NCBI RefSeq assembly: GCF_014203895.1 | Contig: NZ_JACHJY010000005.1 | Coordinates: forward strand, 62,001 to 126,000 | From: Streptomyces nymphaeiformis | GTDB lineage: Bacteria; Actinomycetota; Actinomycetes; Streptomycetales; Streptomycetaceae | Direction of reading: 5' to 3' | DNA length: 64,000 nt | In this document: positions 41,339 through 49,363 of the stretch, in pieces | Numbering within the stretch: the stretch's first letter is position 1 | Layout of the letters: the number at the start of each line of letters is the position of its first letter | Notes under the pieces: model-generated | Database searches by the model: none | What the model was told of the DNA's origin: nothing | The model's input: the letters and a program-made list of their open reading frames with translations, nothing else | Made by a program: the position numbers and the translations under genes

Positions 41339-42993
41339 CAGAACTCCCCGGAGGTCCGGTCGGTGCGGAGCCGTTCGAGCAGCAGCAGGGACACCGCGCA
41401 CACCACCATCAGAATCGTCGAGAGGGCCATGGCCTGGCCGTAGTTGAGCTCGCCGGGCCGGCCGAGCAGCCGGGCCACGGCGACCGGGAGCGTCGGGCGG
41501 TCGGGCCGGGCGATGAACACGGTCGCCCCGAACTCGCCGAGCGACACCGCGAAGGCGAACCCGGCCGCGATGAGCAGCGCCCGCCGCACCATCGGCAGGT
41601 CCACCTCCCGCCAGGCCCGCCACGGCGAGGCGCCGAGCACGGCCGCCGCCTCCCGCAGCCGCTCGTCCACCGCGCGCAGGACCGGCAGCATCATCCGTAC
41701 GACGAAGGGGACGCCGACCAGGGCCTGGGCGAGCGGTACGAGGATCCAGCTGGCCCGCAGGTCGAGCGGCGGCTCGTCGAGCGTGATGAGGAAGCCGAAG
41801 CCGACGGTGACGGCGGAGACCCCGAGCGGCAGCATGAGCAGCGCGTCGAAGCCCCGTACGAGCCGCCCGGCCCGCCTGGTCAGCGCCGCCGCCGCGAGTC
41901 CGCCGATCAGCACCGCGATGGCGGTGGCGGCCACCGCGTACCGCAGCGAGTTCCCGATCGCCTCCAGGGGCGGGACGAGGAAGGTCCCGGACTCGTCGAG
42001 CGAGCCGAGCGCCCGGTAGTAGCCGAGCCCGTACCCGTGCGGTCCGGCGAAGGAGCGCTCCACGAGCACGCCGAGCGGCAGCAGGATCAGCAGCGCCACG
42101 GAGAGCAGCACGCCGGCGAGCAGCGTCCACTGCCCGGCGCCGCGCGGCCGGCGAGCGGTCCGCTCCGGCGCCACGAGCCGCAGGGCGGTCTCCCGCCGCC
42201 GTACGGTCCAGGCGTGCACGCCCAGGATCGCGCCGACGGCCGCGAACTGGACGAGGGTCAGGACCGCCGCCGTCGACAGGTCGAGCAGCCGGGCGGTCTG
42301 CCGGTAGATCTCGGCTTCGAGGGTGGAGTACTGGTCCCCGCCGAGGATCTGCACGACGCCGAAGGAGGTGAAGGTGAAGAGGAAGACCATCAGGGCGGCG
42401 GCCGCCACCGACGGCGCGAGCGCGGGCAGCGTGACCGTCCGCCAGGCCCGCCAGCGGGAGGCGCCGAGGACCCGGGCGGCCTCCTCCTGGCGCGGGTCGA
42501 GCTGCGACCAGAGTCCGCCGACGGTCCGGACGACGACCGCGTAGTTGAAGAAGACGTGCGCGAGGAGGATCGCCCACACGCTGGTGTCGAGCCGCAGCCC
42601 CCACAGCTCGTCGGTGAGCCCGTTCCGGCCGACGAGCGCCAGGAAGGCGGTGCCGACGAGGACGGTCGGCAGCACGAACGGCACCGTGACGACGGCCCGC
42701 AGCACGCCCTTGCCGGGGAAGTCGAAGCGGGCGAAGACGTACGCCCCGGGCAGCGCGACCAGCAGGGTGAGCCCGGTGGAGGCGAGCGCCTGCCACACGG
42801 TGAAGCCGAGCACGTCGAGGATGTCCGGCCGGCTCAGCGTCTCGCCGATCCGGCCGAACCGCCAGGCGCCGTCGGGCCGGAGCCCCCGGTCCACGATGGA
42901 CACGACGGGCCAGGCGAAGAAGACCCCGAAGAACGCGACGGGCAGGGCCATGAGCCCGAGCCGCGTCGCGTCCCCCTTGAGGTCGCGCCTCAC
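41338..42993 (-). CDS. thiP: Thiamine ABC transporter double permease
   Basis: A 551-aa fused permease with two six-helix halves, each with an EAA loop: EEAARVLGASRWRAWRTVTLP and REAAAVLGASPWRAWREVDLP. GTG 42993 is chosen because GAGGGAG precedes it; in-frame codons further upstream overlap the thiB coding region. A 15-bp element (GCGCGTCCTGAGG-like) occurs three times across the thiB stop/thiP start. It makes the channel used by ThiB and ThiQ. Confidence 0.88.
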   Translation of the reverse strand: MRRDLKGDATRLGLMALPVAFFGVFFAWPVVSIVDRGLRPDGAWRFGRIGETLSRPDILDVLGFTVWQALASTGLTLLVALPGAYVFARFDFPGKGVLRAVVTVPFVLPTVLVGTAFLALVGRNGLTDELWGLRLDTSVWAILLAHVFFNYAVVVRTVGGLWSQLDPRQEEAARVLGASRWRAWRTVTLPALAPSVAAAALMVFLFTFTSFGVVQILGGDQYSTLEAEIYRQTARLLDLSTAAVLTLVQFAAVGAILGVHAWTVRRRETALRLVAPERTARRPRGAGQWTLLAGVLLSVALLILLPLGVLVERSFAGPHGYGLGYYRALGSLDESGTFLVPPLEAIGNSLRYAVAATAIAVLIGGLAAAALTRRAGRLVRGFDALLMLPLGVSAVTVGFGFLITLDEPPLDLRASWILVPLAQALVGVPFVVRMMLPVLRAVDERLREAAAVLGASPWRAWREVDLPMVRRALLIAAGFAFAVSLGEFGATVFIARPDRPTLPVAVARLLGRPGELNYGQAMALSTILMVVCAVSLLLLERLRTDRTSGEF

Positions 42994-43019
42994 CTCAGGA
43001 CGCGCTCCCTCAGGACGCG

Positions 43020-44114
43020 CTACTTCAGGACGAGCGACGACCACTGCTGGATCCACGGGTCACGCTTCTCGGCGATCTTCTCGGGCGCCATGGTCTCCGG
43101 CTTGGCGATCACCACGCCGTGCTTGGTGAACAGCTCCGGCAGGGCCGCGTCCTTCGCCACCGGGTTGACGAACATCTGGAGCGGCATGTCCTCCTGGAAC
43201 TTCTTGGAGATCAGGAAGTCGATCAGCGCCTTGCCGCCCTCGGGGTTCTTCGCGCCGTTCAGCAGGCCCGCGAACTCGACCTGCCGGAAGCAGGTGCCGG
43301 TGGAGACGCCGGTGGGCGCCACCTTCGGCTGCGGCTCGCCGTACAGCACCTCGACCGGCGGGCTGGAGGCGTACGACACGACCAGCGGGCGGTCGCCCTT
43401 GGCCTGCTTGCCGCCGGCCGAGCCGGAGAACTCCTGGTTGTAGGCGAGCTCCCAGCTGTCGACGGTCTTCACACCGTTGGCCTTGAGCTTCTTCCAGTAG
43501 TCCTGCCAGCCGTCGTCGCCGTACTTCGCGGCCGTGCCGAGCAGGAAGCCGAGGCCCGGGGAGGACAGCTCGGGGTTCTCCACGACGAGCAGGTTCTTGT
43601 ACGCGGGCTTCGCGAGGTCGTCGAAGGTGACCGGCGGCGCGAGCTTCTTGTCCGCGAAGTACTTCTTGTCATAGTTGACGCAGATGTCGCCGGAGTCGAT
43701 CGGGGTGACCCGGTGCTCCTTGTCGAGCTGGTACGTCGCCGGGACCCGGTCCAGGCCCTTCGCCTCGTACGGGACGAAGATCCCGTTGTCGAGGGCGCGG
43801 GAGAGGAGCGTGTTGTCGACGCCGAAGAAGACGTCACCCTGCGGGGAGCCCTTGGTCAGGATCTCCTTGTTGACGGCCTCGCCGGCGTCGCCGCTCTTCA
43901 GCACCTTGACCGTGAAGCCGGTCTGCTTGGTGAAGTCCGCCAGCACCTCCTTGGAGGCGTTGAAGGAGTCGTGGCTCACCAGCGTCACCGTCTTCGGCGC
44001 GGGCTGGTCGGTCTTGCCGGCCGCGCCCCGCACGTCGTCGGTGCCGCACGCGGCCAGGCTCGTGACGCCGAGCGCCGCGACGAGCGCGACGGCGGCGGCC
44101 TTCTTGATGCTCAC
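43020..44114 (-). CDS. thiB: Thiamine-binding lipoprotein
   Basis: A 364-aa substrate-binding protein: lysine-rich n-region (MSIKKAAAV), hydrophobic core and lipobox LAACG. The mature part follows the ThiB pattern, with VTLVSHDSFNASKEVLADF, DVFFGVDNTLLSRA and IDSGDICVNYDKKYF. It captures extracellular thiamine species for ThiP. ATG 44114, with a long leader holding the TPP riboswitch. Confidence 0.9.
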   Translation of the reverse strand: MSIKKAAAVALVAALGVTSLAACGTDDVRGAAGKTDQPAPKTVTLVSHDSFNASKEVLADFTKQTGFTVKVLKSGDAGEAVNKEILTKGSPQGDVFFGVDNTLLSRALDNGIFVPYEAKGLDRVPATYQLDKEHRVTPIDSGDICVNYDKKYFADKKLAPPVTFDDLAKPAYKNLLVVENPELSSPGLGFLLGTAAKYGDDGWQDYWKKLKANGVKTVDSWELAYNQEFSGSAGGKQAKGDRPLVVSYASSPPVEVLYGEPQPKVAPTGVSTGTCFRQVEFAGLLNGAKNPEGGKALIDFLISKKFQEDMPLQMFVNPVAKDAALPELFTKHGVVIAKPETMAPEKIAEKRDPWIQQWSSLVLK

Positions 44115-44210
44115 TGGATTCCTCCTGGGTATGACCAGGAAGAGACGCGGCCCTGCCCACGACCGGCGGACCGGACGCGGGCAGGGCGCAACAGCTTGAG
44201 TTACGACCGA

Positions 44211-44296
44211 ACTTCCTACCCAGAATGACCTGGGCGAGGTTCAGAGGGTCTGCGGTCTACGGTTACCGCACTCTCAGCGCTGTGGCGCTCCCCTGT
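44211..44296 (-). ncRNA. TPP riboswitch (THI element)
   Basis: On the minus strand the leader reads GGGGAGCGCC ... GCTGAGAGTGCGG ... GACCCTCTGAACCT ... GGTCATTCTGGGTAGGAAG. This keeps the conserved CTGAGAG and ACCCTTTGAACCTGA-like cores and the terminal GGGTA-GGAAG strand of thiamine pyrophosphate riboswitches. About 100 nt separate it from the thiB ATG, enough for an expression platform. TPP binding should lower thiBPQ expression. The aptamer match is by eye. Confidence 0.88.
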
Positions 44297-44333
44297 CGGA
44301 ATATGGAGATGTGTTCGAGCTCAGACTACAAGG

Positions 44334-45446
44334 TCAGCGCTCGGCGGCCGCGAGCTGTCCACAGGCACCGTCGATCTCCTGACCGCGGGTGTCCCGCACG
44401 GTCACCGGCACGCCGTGCCGGGCGATCGCCTCGACGAAGGCCTTCTCGTCCTCGGGGCGGGACGCCGTCCACTTGGACCCGGGCGTCGGGTTCAGCGGGA
44501 TGAGGTTGACGTGCACCCGCTTGCCCTTGAGGAGGCGGCCGAGGAGGTCGCCGCGCCAGGCCTGGTCGTTGATGTCCCGGATGAGGGCGTACTCGATGGA
44601 GATCCGGCGCCCGGACTTCTCCGCGTACTCCCAGGCCGCGTCGAGGACCTCGCGGACCTTCCAGCGCGTGTTGACGGGCACGAGGGTGTCGCGGAGCTCG
44701 TCGTCGGGCGCGTGCAGCGAGACGGCGAGACGGCACTTGAAGCCCTCGTCGGCGAAGCGCAGCATCGCGGGCACGAGGCCGACGGTGGAGACGGTGATGC
44801 CGCGCTGCGACAGCCCGAGGCCGTCCGGCTCGGGGTCGGTGAGCCGCCGGATGGCTCCGACGACCCGCTTGTAGTTGGCGAGCGGCTCGCCCATGCCCAT
44901 GAAGACGATGTTGGAGAGCCGCGCCGGTCCCCCGGGCACCTCCCCGTCCCGCAGCGACCGCATCCCGTCCACGATCTGGTGCACGATCTCGGCGGTCGAC
45001 AGGTTCCGGTCGAGGCCCGCCTGCCCGGTCGCGCAGAACGGGCAGTTCATCCCGCAGCCGGCCTGCGAGGAGATGCACATGGTCACCCGGTCCGGGTAGC
45101 GCATGAGCACCGACTCCACGAGCGTGCCGTCGTGCAGCTTCCACAGGGTCTTACGGGTGGTGTCGTCGTCGCACGAGATGTGCCGCACCACGGACATCAG
45201 GTCGGGCAGCAGCTCCCCGGCCAGCTTCTCCCGCGAGGCGGCCGGGATGTCGGTCCACTCGGCGGGGTCGTGCGCGTACCGCGCGAAGTAGTGCGTGGAC
45301 AGCTGCTTGGCGCGGAAGGGCTTCTCGCCGATCGCGGCGACGGCCTCCTTCCGCTCGGCGGGCGAGAGGTCGGCGAGGTGCCGCGGCGGCTTCTTGGCTC
45401 CGCGGGGGGCGACGAAAGTGAGTTCTCCGGGCACTGGACGGGCCAC
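44334..45446 (-). CDS. rlmN: 23S rRNA A2503 / tRNA A37 C2-methyltransferase
   Basis: A 370-aa radical-SAM enzyme. The [4Fe-4S] motif is CGMNCPFCAT. GMGEPLANYKRVVGAI and the S-adenosyl-binding region follow, and the C-terminal acceptor Cys is in IDGACGQL. It methylates C2 of adenine 2503 in 23S rRNA by a methyl-Cys intermediate. GTG 45446 with GGAGA upstream gives the MARPVPGEL N-terminus I recall from relatives. The thiB riboswitch begins about 40 bp after its stop. Confidence 0.92.
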   Translation of the reverse strand: MARPVPGELTFVAPRGAKKPPRHLADLSPAERKEAVAAIGEKPFRAKQLSTHYFARYAHDPAEWTDIPAASREKLAGELLPDLMSVVRHISCDDDTTRKTLWKLHDGTLVESVLMRYPDRVTMCISSQAGCGMNCPFCATGQAGLDRNLSTAEIVHQIVDGMRSLRDGEVPGGPARLSNIVFMGMGEPLANYKRVVGAIRRLTDPEPDGLGLSQRGITVSTVGLVPAMLRFADEGFKCRLAVSLHAPDDELRDTLVPVNTRWKVREVLDAAWEYAEKSGRRISIEYALIRDINDQAWRGDLLGRLLKGKRVHVNLIPLNPTPGSKWTASRPEDEKAFVEAIARHGVPVTVRDTRGQEIDGACGQLAAAER

Positions 45447-45541
45447 GATCGGGTGTCTCCTCAGACGGCACGAGGTCCGGGACCCCCGCGGCGGCGGGTA
45501 GGGCGGCATCACGATGCCGAAGCCAGGAGACCTCACTGGAC

Positions 45542-45601
45542 CGTCCCCGCAGCGGCGGGGACGACGGAAGGGCCCGCAGCGCACGCGCCACGAGCCCTTC
45601 C
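45542..45601 (-). terminator. Two hairpins between the cdsA tail duplication and rlmN
   Basis: CGTCCCCGC at 45542-45550 pairs perfectly with 45555-45563 around AGCG. GGAAGGGC at 45566-45573 pairs with 45594-45601 around a 20-nt loop. They lie downstream of cdsA and its duplicated tail and would stop cdsA transcripts before rlmN. Confidence 0.65.
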
Positions 45602-45613
45602 AGAGTACCCGCT

Positions 45614-45697
45614 GTCCGTCAAGCCGTTCCGACGAACAAGGCCGGCAGCAGCCACACCACCGGCGCCGTCGGCAGCAGGGAGTCCAGCCGGTCCATG
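45614..45697 (-). pseudogene. Duplicated 3' end of cdsA
   Basis: These 84 bp repeat the last part of cdsA at an offset of exactly 120 bp (second copy 45734-45817). There are 8 mismatches, all in the stop-proximal part, and a 53-bp perfectly identical core (45645-45697 and 45765-45817). Read on the minus strand, the extra copy gives MDRLDSLLPTAPVVWLL and ends in its own stop, an almost identical alternative CdsA C-terminus. This is the pattern left when an element integrates at a gene 3' end. Nothing of the element remains. Confidence 0.85.
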
Positions 45698-45738
45698 CTG
45701 TATCGACGTGCGGCTCCGCCGCGTGGCGCCGTGGCCCG

Positions 45739-46845
45739 TCAGCCGGTGCCGACGAACAGCGCCAGCAGCAGCCACACCACCGGCGCCGTCGGCAGCAGGG
45801 AGTCCAGCCGGTCCATGATGCCGCCGTGGCCCGGCAGCAGCGTGCCCATGTCCTTGATGCCGAGGTCGCGCTTGATCATGGACTCGCCGAGGTCGCCGAG
45901 CGTCGCGCTCGCCGCCACCGCGAGGCCGAGGATCAGGCCCTGCCACCAGGCACCGTCGTCGATCATGAACTGCATGCACAGCGCGCCCGCCGCCATCGCG
46001 AACGTCACCGCGCCGACCAGGCCCTCGCGGGTCTTGCCGGGGCTGATCCGCGGGGCCAGCTTGTGCTTGCCGAAGCGCCAGCCGACGGCGTACGCCCCGG
46101 TGTCGCTGACGACCGTGAGGATCAGGAACGTCAGCACCCGCTGCGCCCCGTCGTCCGCGGTCAGCAGCAGCGCCACGAAGGTCGCCAGGAACGGCACGTA
46201 GAACGCGGCGAAGACCCCCGCCGTGACGTCCTTCAGATAGCCCTCGGGCGGCTCCGTCATCCGCCAGACGAGCACCGCGAGCGCCGTCAGGGCCATCGCC
46301 ACCCAGGCGCCCTCGGCGCCCCGGACGTAGCCGGCGACGACCATCGCCGCGCCGCCGACCGCGAGCGGCACCAGCGGAGCCTTGATCGCCTTGCGCTCCT
46401 GGAGGCGGGAGGTGAGCTCCCACAGGCCGACGACCACGGCGACCGCGATCACTCCGACGAACGCCGGCTTCCAGATGAACAGCGACGCGATGATGACGGC
46501 GCCGAGCCCGACCCCGACCCCTATGGCCGCGCCCAGGTCACGGCCCGCGCTCTTCTTCTGCCGGGGCGCCGGCGACGGCGCGGGCGGCGGAGGCGGGGTG
46601 GGGCTGGACATGGGCTCCTGCGGGTGCTCGTGCGGCGTCTCGTCACGGAACAGGGGACCGCTCGGGTGAGCGGCCCCCCGACCGTGACCGTCCTGGAATC
46701 CGCCGGCGGGAACGTCGGGCACGATGGGCATGGGCCGAGTCTGCGCCGCCTGCTGCCGATCGTATGCGGGACCCGCCGGGGCAGGCCCCTGGTCGGGTCC
46801 CCCGTAGCCGGAACCGGCCGGGGCCCCCCAGGAAGAGTCGTTCAT
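45739..46845 (-). CDS. cdsA: Phosphatidate cytidylyltransferase
   Basis: A 368-aa membrane enzyme making CDP-diacylglycerol from CTP and phosphatidic acid. Residues 1-100 are a Pro/Gly-rich soluble extension, then about eight helices. The CDS signature SMIKRDLGIKDMGTLLPGHG continues with GIMDRLDS. ATG 46845 overlaps the frr stop, so frr and cdsA are coupled. Its terminal codons fall in the duplicated segment described at 45614-45697. Confidence 0.93.
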   Translation of the reverse strand: MNDSSWGAPAGSGYGGPDQGPAPAGPAYDRQQAAQTRPMPIVPDVPAGGFQDGHGRGAAHPSGPLFRDETPHEHPQEPMSSPTPPPPPAPSPAPRQKKSAGRDLGAAIGVGVGLGAVIIASLFIWKPAFVGVIAVAVVVGLWELTSRLQERKAIKAPLVPLAVGGAAMVVAGYVRGAEGAWVAMALTALAVLVWRMTEPPEGYLKDVTAGVFAAFYVPFLATFVALLLTADDGAQRVLTFLILTVVSDTGAYAVGWRFGKHKLAPRISPGKTREGLVGAVTFAMAAGALCMQFMIDDGAWWQGLILGLAVAASATLGDLGESMIKRDLGIKDMGTLLPGHGGIMDRLDSLLPTAPVVWLLLALFVGTG

Positions 46846-47402
46846 CAGACCTCGAGCAGCTCGGCTTCCTTGTGCTTGAGCAGCTCGTCCACCTGCGCGA
46901 CGTACTTCGCGGTGGTGTCGTCGAGCTCCTTCTCGGCGCGGCGGCCCTCGTCCTCGCCGACCTCGCCGTCCTTGACGAGCTTGTCGATGGTCTCCTTGGC
47001 CTTGCGGCGCACCGAGCGGATCGAGATCTTCGAGTCCTCGGCCTTGCCCTTGGCGACCTTGATGTACTCCCGGCGGCGCTCCTCGGTCAGCTCGGGGAAC
47101 ACCACGCGGATGATGTTGCCGTCGTTGCTCGGGTTGACGCCGAGGTCCGAGTCGCGGATGGCCTGCTCGATGTTGCGCAGCGCGCTCTTGTCGAACGGGG
47201 TCACCACGGCCATGCGCGGCTCCGGCACCGAGAACGACGCCAGCTGGTTGATGGGGGTGATGGCACCGTAGTAGTCGGCCACGATCTTGTTGAACATCGC
47301 CGGGTGCGCACGGCCGGTGCGGATCGCGGCGAAGTCCTCCTTGGCGACCACGACGGCCTTCTCCATCTTCTCCTCGGCCTCGAGGAGGGTCTCTTCGATC
47401 AC
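46845..47402 (-). CDS. frr: Ribosome recycling factor
   Basis: A 185-aa translation factor that splits post-termination ribosomes with EF-G. It is full length, with IRTGRAHPAMFNKIVADYYG, NPSNDGNIIRVVFPELTEERR and the C-terminal helix HKEAELLEV. The second of two tandem GTG codons (47402) is preferred because AGGAG is correctly spaced for it; using the first would add one Val. Confidence 0.95.
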   Translation of the reverse strand: MIEETLLEAEEKMEKAVVVAKEDFAAIRTGRAHPAMFNKIVADYYGAITPINQLASFSVPEPRMAVVTPFDKSALRNIEQAIRDSDLGVNPSNDGNIIRVVFPELTEERRREYIKVAKGKAEDSKISIRSVRRKAKETIDKLVKDGEVGEDEGRRAEKELDDTTAKYVAQVDELLKHKEAELLEV

Positions 47403-47496
47403 CACTTGCTCCTGCGTGTCGTCGCGTTGTGTCCTGCACGGTGTACGACCGGCAGGGCTCTGTCCATCCCCTTGCGGGGCGGTTCCCCGGTTCGGG

Positions 47497-48261
47497 TCAG
47501 GCCCGGGTGCCCTGGTCGCTCACGAGCGTGCCGATCTTCTCACCCTTCACCGCGCGAGCGATATTGCCCTCGGTGAGCAGTTCGAAGACGAGGATCGGGA
47601 GGTTGTTGTCCCGGCACAGGGTGATGGCGGTGGCGTCGGCGACCTTGAGGTCGCGGGAGATCACCTCGCCGTACTCGAGGGCGTCGAACTTGACCGCGTC
47701 GGGGTTGGCCTTCGGGTCGGAGTCGTAGACGCCGTCCACGCCGTTCTTGCCCATGAGCAGGGCCTCGGCGTCGATCTCCAGGGCGCGCTGGGCGGCGGTG
47801 GTGTCCGTGGAGAAGTACGGCATGCCCATGCCCGCACCGAAGATGACCACGCGGCCCTTCTCCAGGTGGCGCACGGCGCGCAGCGGGATGTACGGCTCGG
47901 CGACCTGGCCCATGGTGATGGCGGTCTGGACGCGGGAGTCGATGCCCTCCTTCTCCAGGAAGTCCTGGAGCGCGAGGCAGTTCATCACGGTGCCGAGCAT
48001 GCCCATGTAGTCGGAGCGGGCCCGGTCCATGCCGCGCTGCTGGAGCTCGGCGCCGCGGAAGAAGTTGCCGCCGCCGATCACGATCGCGATCTCCGCGCCG
48101 TCGCGGACGACGGCCGCGATCTCACGCGCGATGGCGTGCACGACGTCGGGGTCGACGCCCAGGCCGGTACCGCCGGAGAAGGCTTCTCCGGACAGCTTCA
48201 GCATGTAGCGGCCGGCCTTCTTGCCGTTGTTGTCGTCGCCCTGTACGGCGCCCTGATTCAT
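47497..48261 (-). CDS. pyrH: UMP kinase
   Basis: A 254-aa amino-acid-kinase-fold enzyme phosphorylating UMP. It has YMLKLSGEAFSG (phosphate loop), IVIGGGNFFRGAELQ, MGMPYFSTDTTAAQRALEI and ALLMGKNGVDGVYDSDP. ATG 48261 with GAGGAG upstream. It stands between tsf and frr as in most actinobacteria; a hairpin upstream separates it from tsf. Confidence 0.95.
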   Translation of the reverse strand: MNQGAVQGDDNNGKKAGRYMLKLSGEAFSGGTGLGVDPDVVHAIAREIAAVVRDGAEIAIVIGGGNFFRGAELQQRGMDRARSDYMGMLGTVMNCLALQDFLEKEGIDSRVQTAITMGQVAEPYIPLRAVRHLEKGRVVIFGAGMGMPYFSTDTTAAQRALEIDAEALLMGKNGVDGVYDSDPKANPDAVKFDALEYGEVISRDLKVADATAITLCRDNNLPILVFELLTEGNIARAVKGEKIGTLVSDQGTRA

Positions 48262-48285
48262 GGAGATCTCCTCGTGCACATACGA

Positions 48286-48337
48286 AGGAGGCCATTGCCT
48301 TGGGTCCTCTCGGTATCCCGTGCGGCAATGGCCTCCT
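48286..48337 (-). terminator. Hairpin between tsf and pyrH
   Basis: AGGAGGCCATTGCC (48286-48299) pairs perfectly with 48324-48337 around a 24-nt loop. It lies after the tsf stop and would end or attenuate the rpsB-tsf transcript before pyrH. Confidence 0.75.
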
Positions 48338-48424
48338 CGTCAGATCTGCGGTCGTCCTGCGCGGGCGCGGACGACTGCCTCAGACCCTACCGGGGTCCGG
48401 TGTCCGTCGCGTCTGCGTACGGAC

Positions 48425-49261
48425 TCAGATGCCGACCTTGATGCGGGTGAAGCGCTTCAGGGTGACACCGGCCTCGTCCAGGACCTTCTGGACGGACTTC
48501 TTGTTGTCCAGGGCGTACGGCTGGCCGAGCAGCGTGGCGTCCTTGAAGAAGCCGTTGACGCGACCCTCGACGATCTTGGCGATCGCGGCCTCGGGCTTGC
48601 CCTCGGCGCGGGTGGTCTCCTCGGCGATGCGACGCTCGGACTCGACGACCTCGGCCGGAATCTCTTCCTTGGTGAGGTACTTCGGCGCGAAGGCGGCGAT
48701 GTGCTGGGCGATGCCCTTGGCGACGTCGGCGTCGGCCTTGTCGAACTCGACGAGGACACCGATCTGCGGCGGCAGGTCGGGCATCGTGCGGTGCATGTAC
48801 GCGTAGACGAAGCCGTCGGCGTACTGCGCGAAGCGGTCGAGGACGATCTTCTCGCCGAGGTTGGCGTTGGCCTCGTCGACGAACGCCTGGACGGTCTTGC
48901 CGGCCTCGATCTCGGAGGCGAGCAGGGCCTCGATGTCGGCCGGCGCGGTGGCGGCGACGTGCTGGGCCAGCTCGGCGGCGACGGCCTGGAACTTGTCACC
49001 CTTGGCGACGAAGTCCGTCTCGCACTTCAGCTCGACGAGGACGCCGGAGGTGTTGTCGTCGGCGATGAGGGAGACCACGGCGCCGTTCTCGGCAGAGCGG
49101 CCCTCGCGCTTGGCGACGCCCTTCTGGCCCTTGATACGGAGCGCCTCGACGGCCTTGTCGACGTTGCCGTCGGCCTCGTCCAGGGCCTTCTTGCAGTCCA
49201 TCATGCCGGCGCCGGTGAGCTCGCGGAGCTTCTTGACGTCAGCGGCGGTGTAGTTCGCCAT
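48425..49261 (-). CDS. tsf: Elongation factor Ts
   Basis: A 278-aa nucleotide-exchange factor for EF-Tu. The N-terminal UBA domain (LRELTGAGMMDCKKALDEADGN) and the TDFVAKGDKF motif that contacts EF-Tu are intact. ATG 49261, 102 bp downstream of rpsB with a hairpin in between, the standard rpsB-tsf arrangement. Confidence 0.96.
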   Translation of the reverse strand: MANYTAADVKKLRELTGAGMMDCKKALDEADGNVDKAVEALRIKGQKGVAKREGRSAENGAVVSLIADDNTSGVLVELKCETDFVAKGDKFQAVAAELAQHVAATAPADIEALLASEIEAGKTVQAFVDEANANLGEKIVLDRFAQYADGFVYAYMHRTMPDLPPQIGVLVEFDKADADVAKGIAQHIAAFAPKYLTKEEIPAEVVESERRIAEETTRAEGKPEAAIAKIVEGRVNGFFKDATLLGQPYALDNKKSVQKVLDEAGVTLKRFTRIKVGI

Positions 49262-49310
49262 GAGTCTGTTTCTCTCTCGAAGTCTGAAAGATCGGGCGGG
49301 TCCACGGGTG

Positions 49311-49341
49311 GACGGCGGGAGCCTCGTGAGCCCCCGCCGTC
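49311..49341 (-). terminator. Attenuator-like hairpin between rpsB and tsf
   Basis: GACGGCGGG at 49311-49319 pairs with CCCGCCGTC at 49333-49341 around a 13-nt loop. It could reduce read-through into tsf. Confidence 0.55.
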
Positions 49342-49363
49342 GTCACCCGAAGGTCCTGAAGGG

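Noticed and set aside
45614..45817. tRNA attachment site or surviving integrase by the cdsA duplication
   Set aside because: Only 36 bp or so separates the two copies, and no tRNA-like cloverleaf or recombinase ORF was found between cdsA and rlmN.
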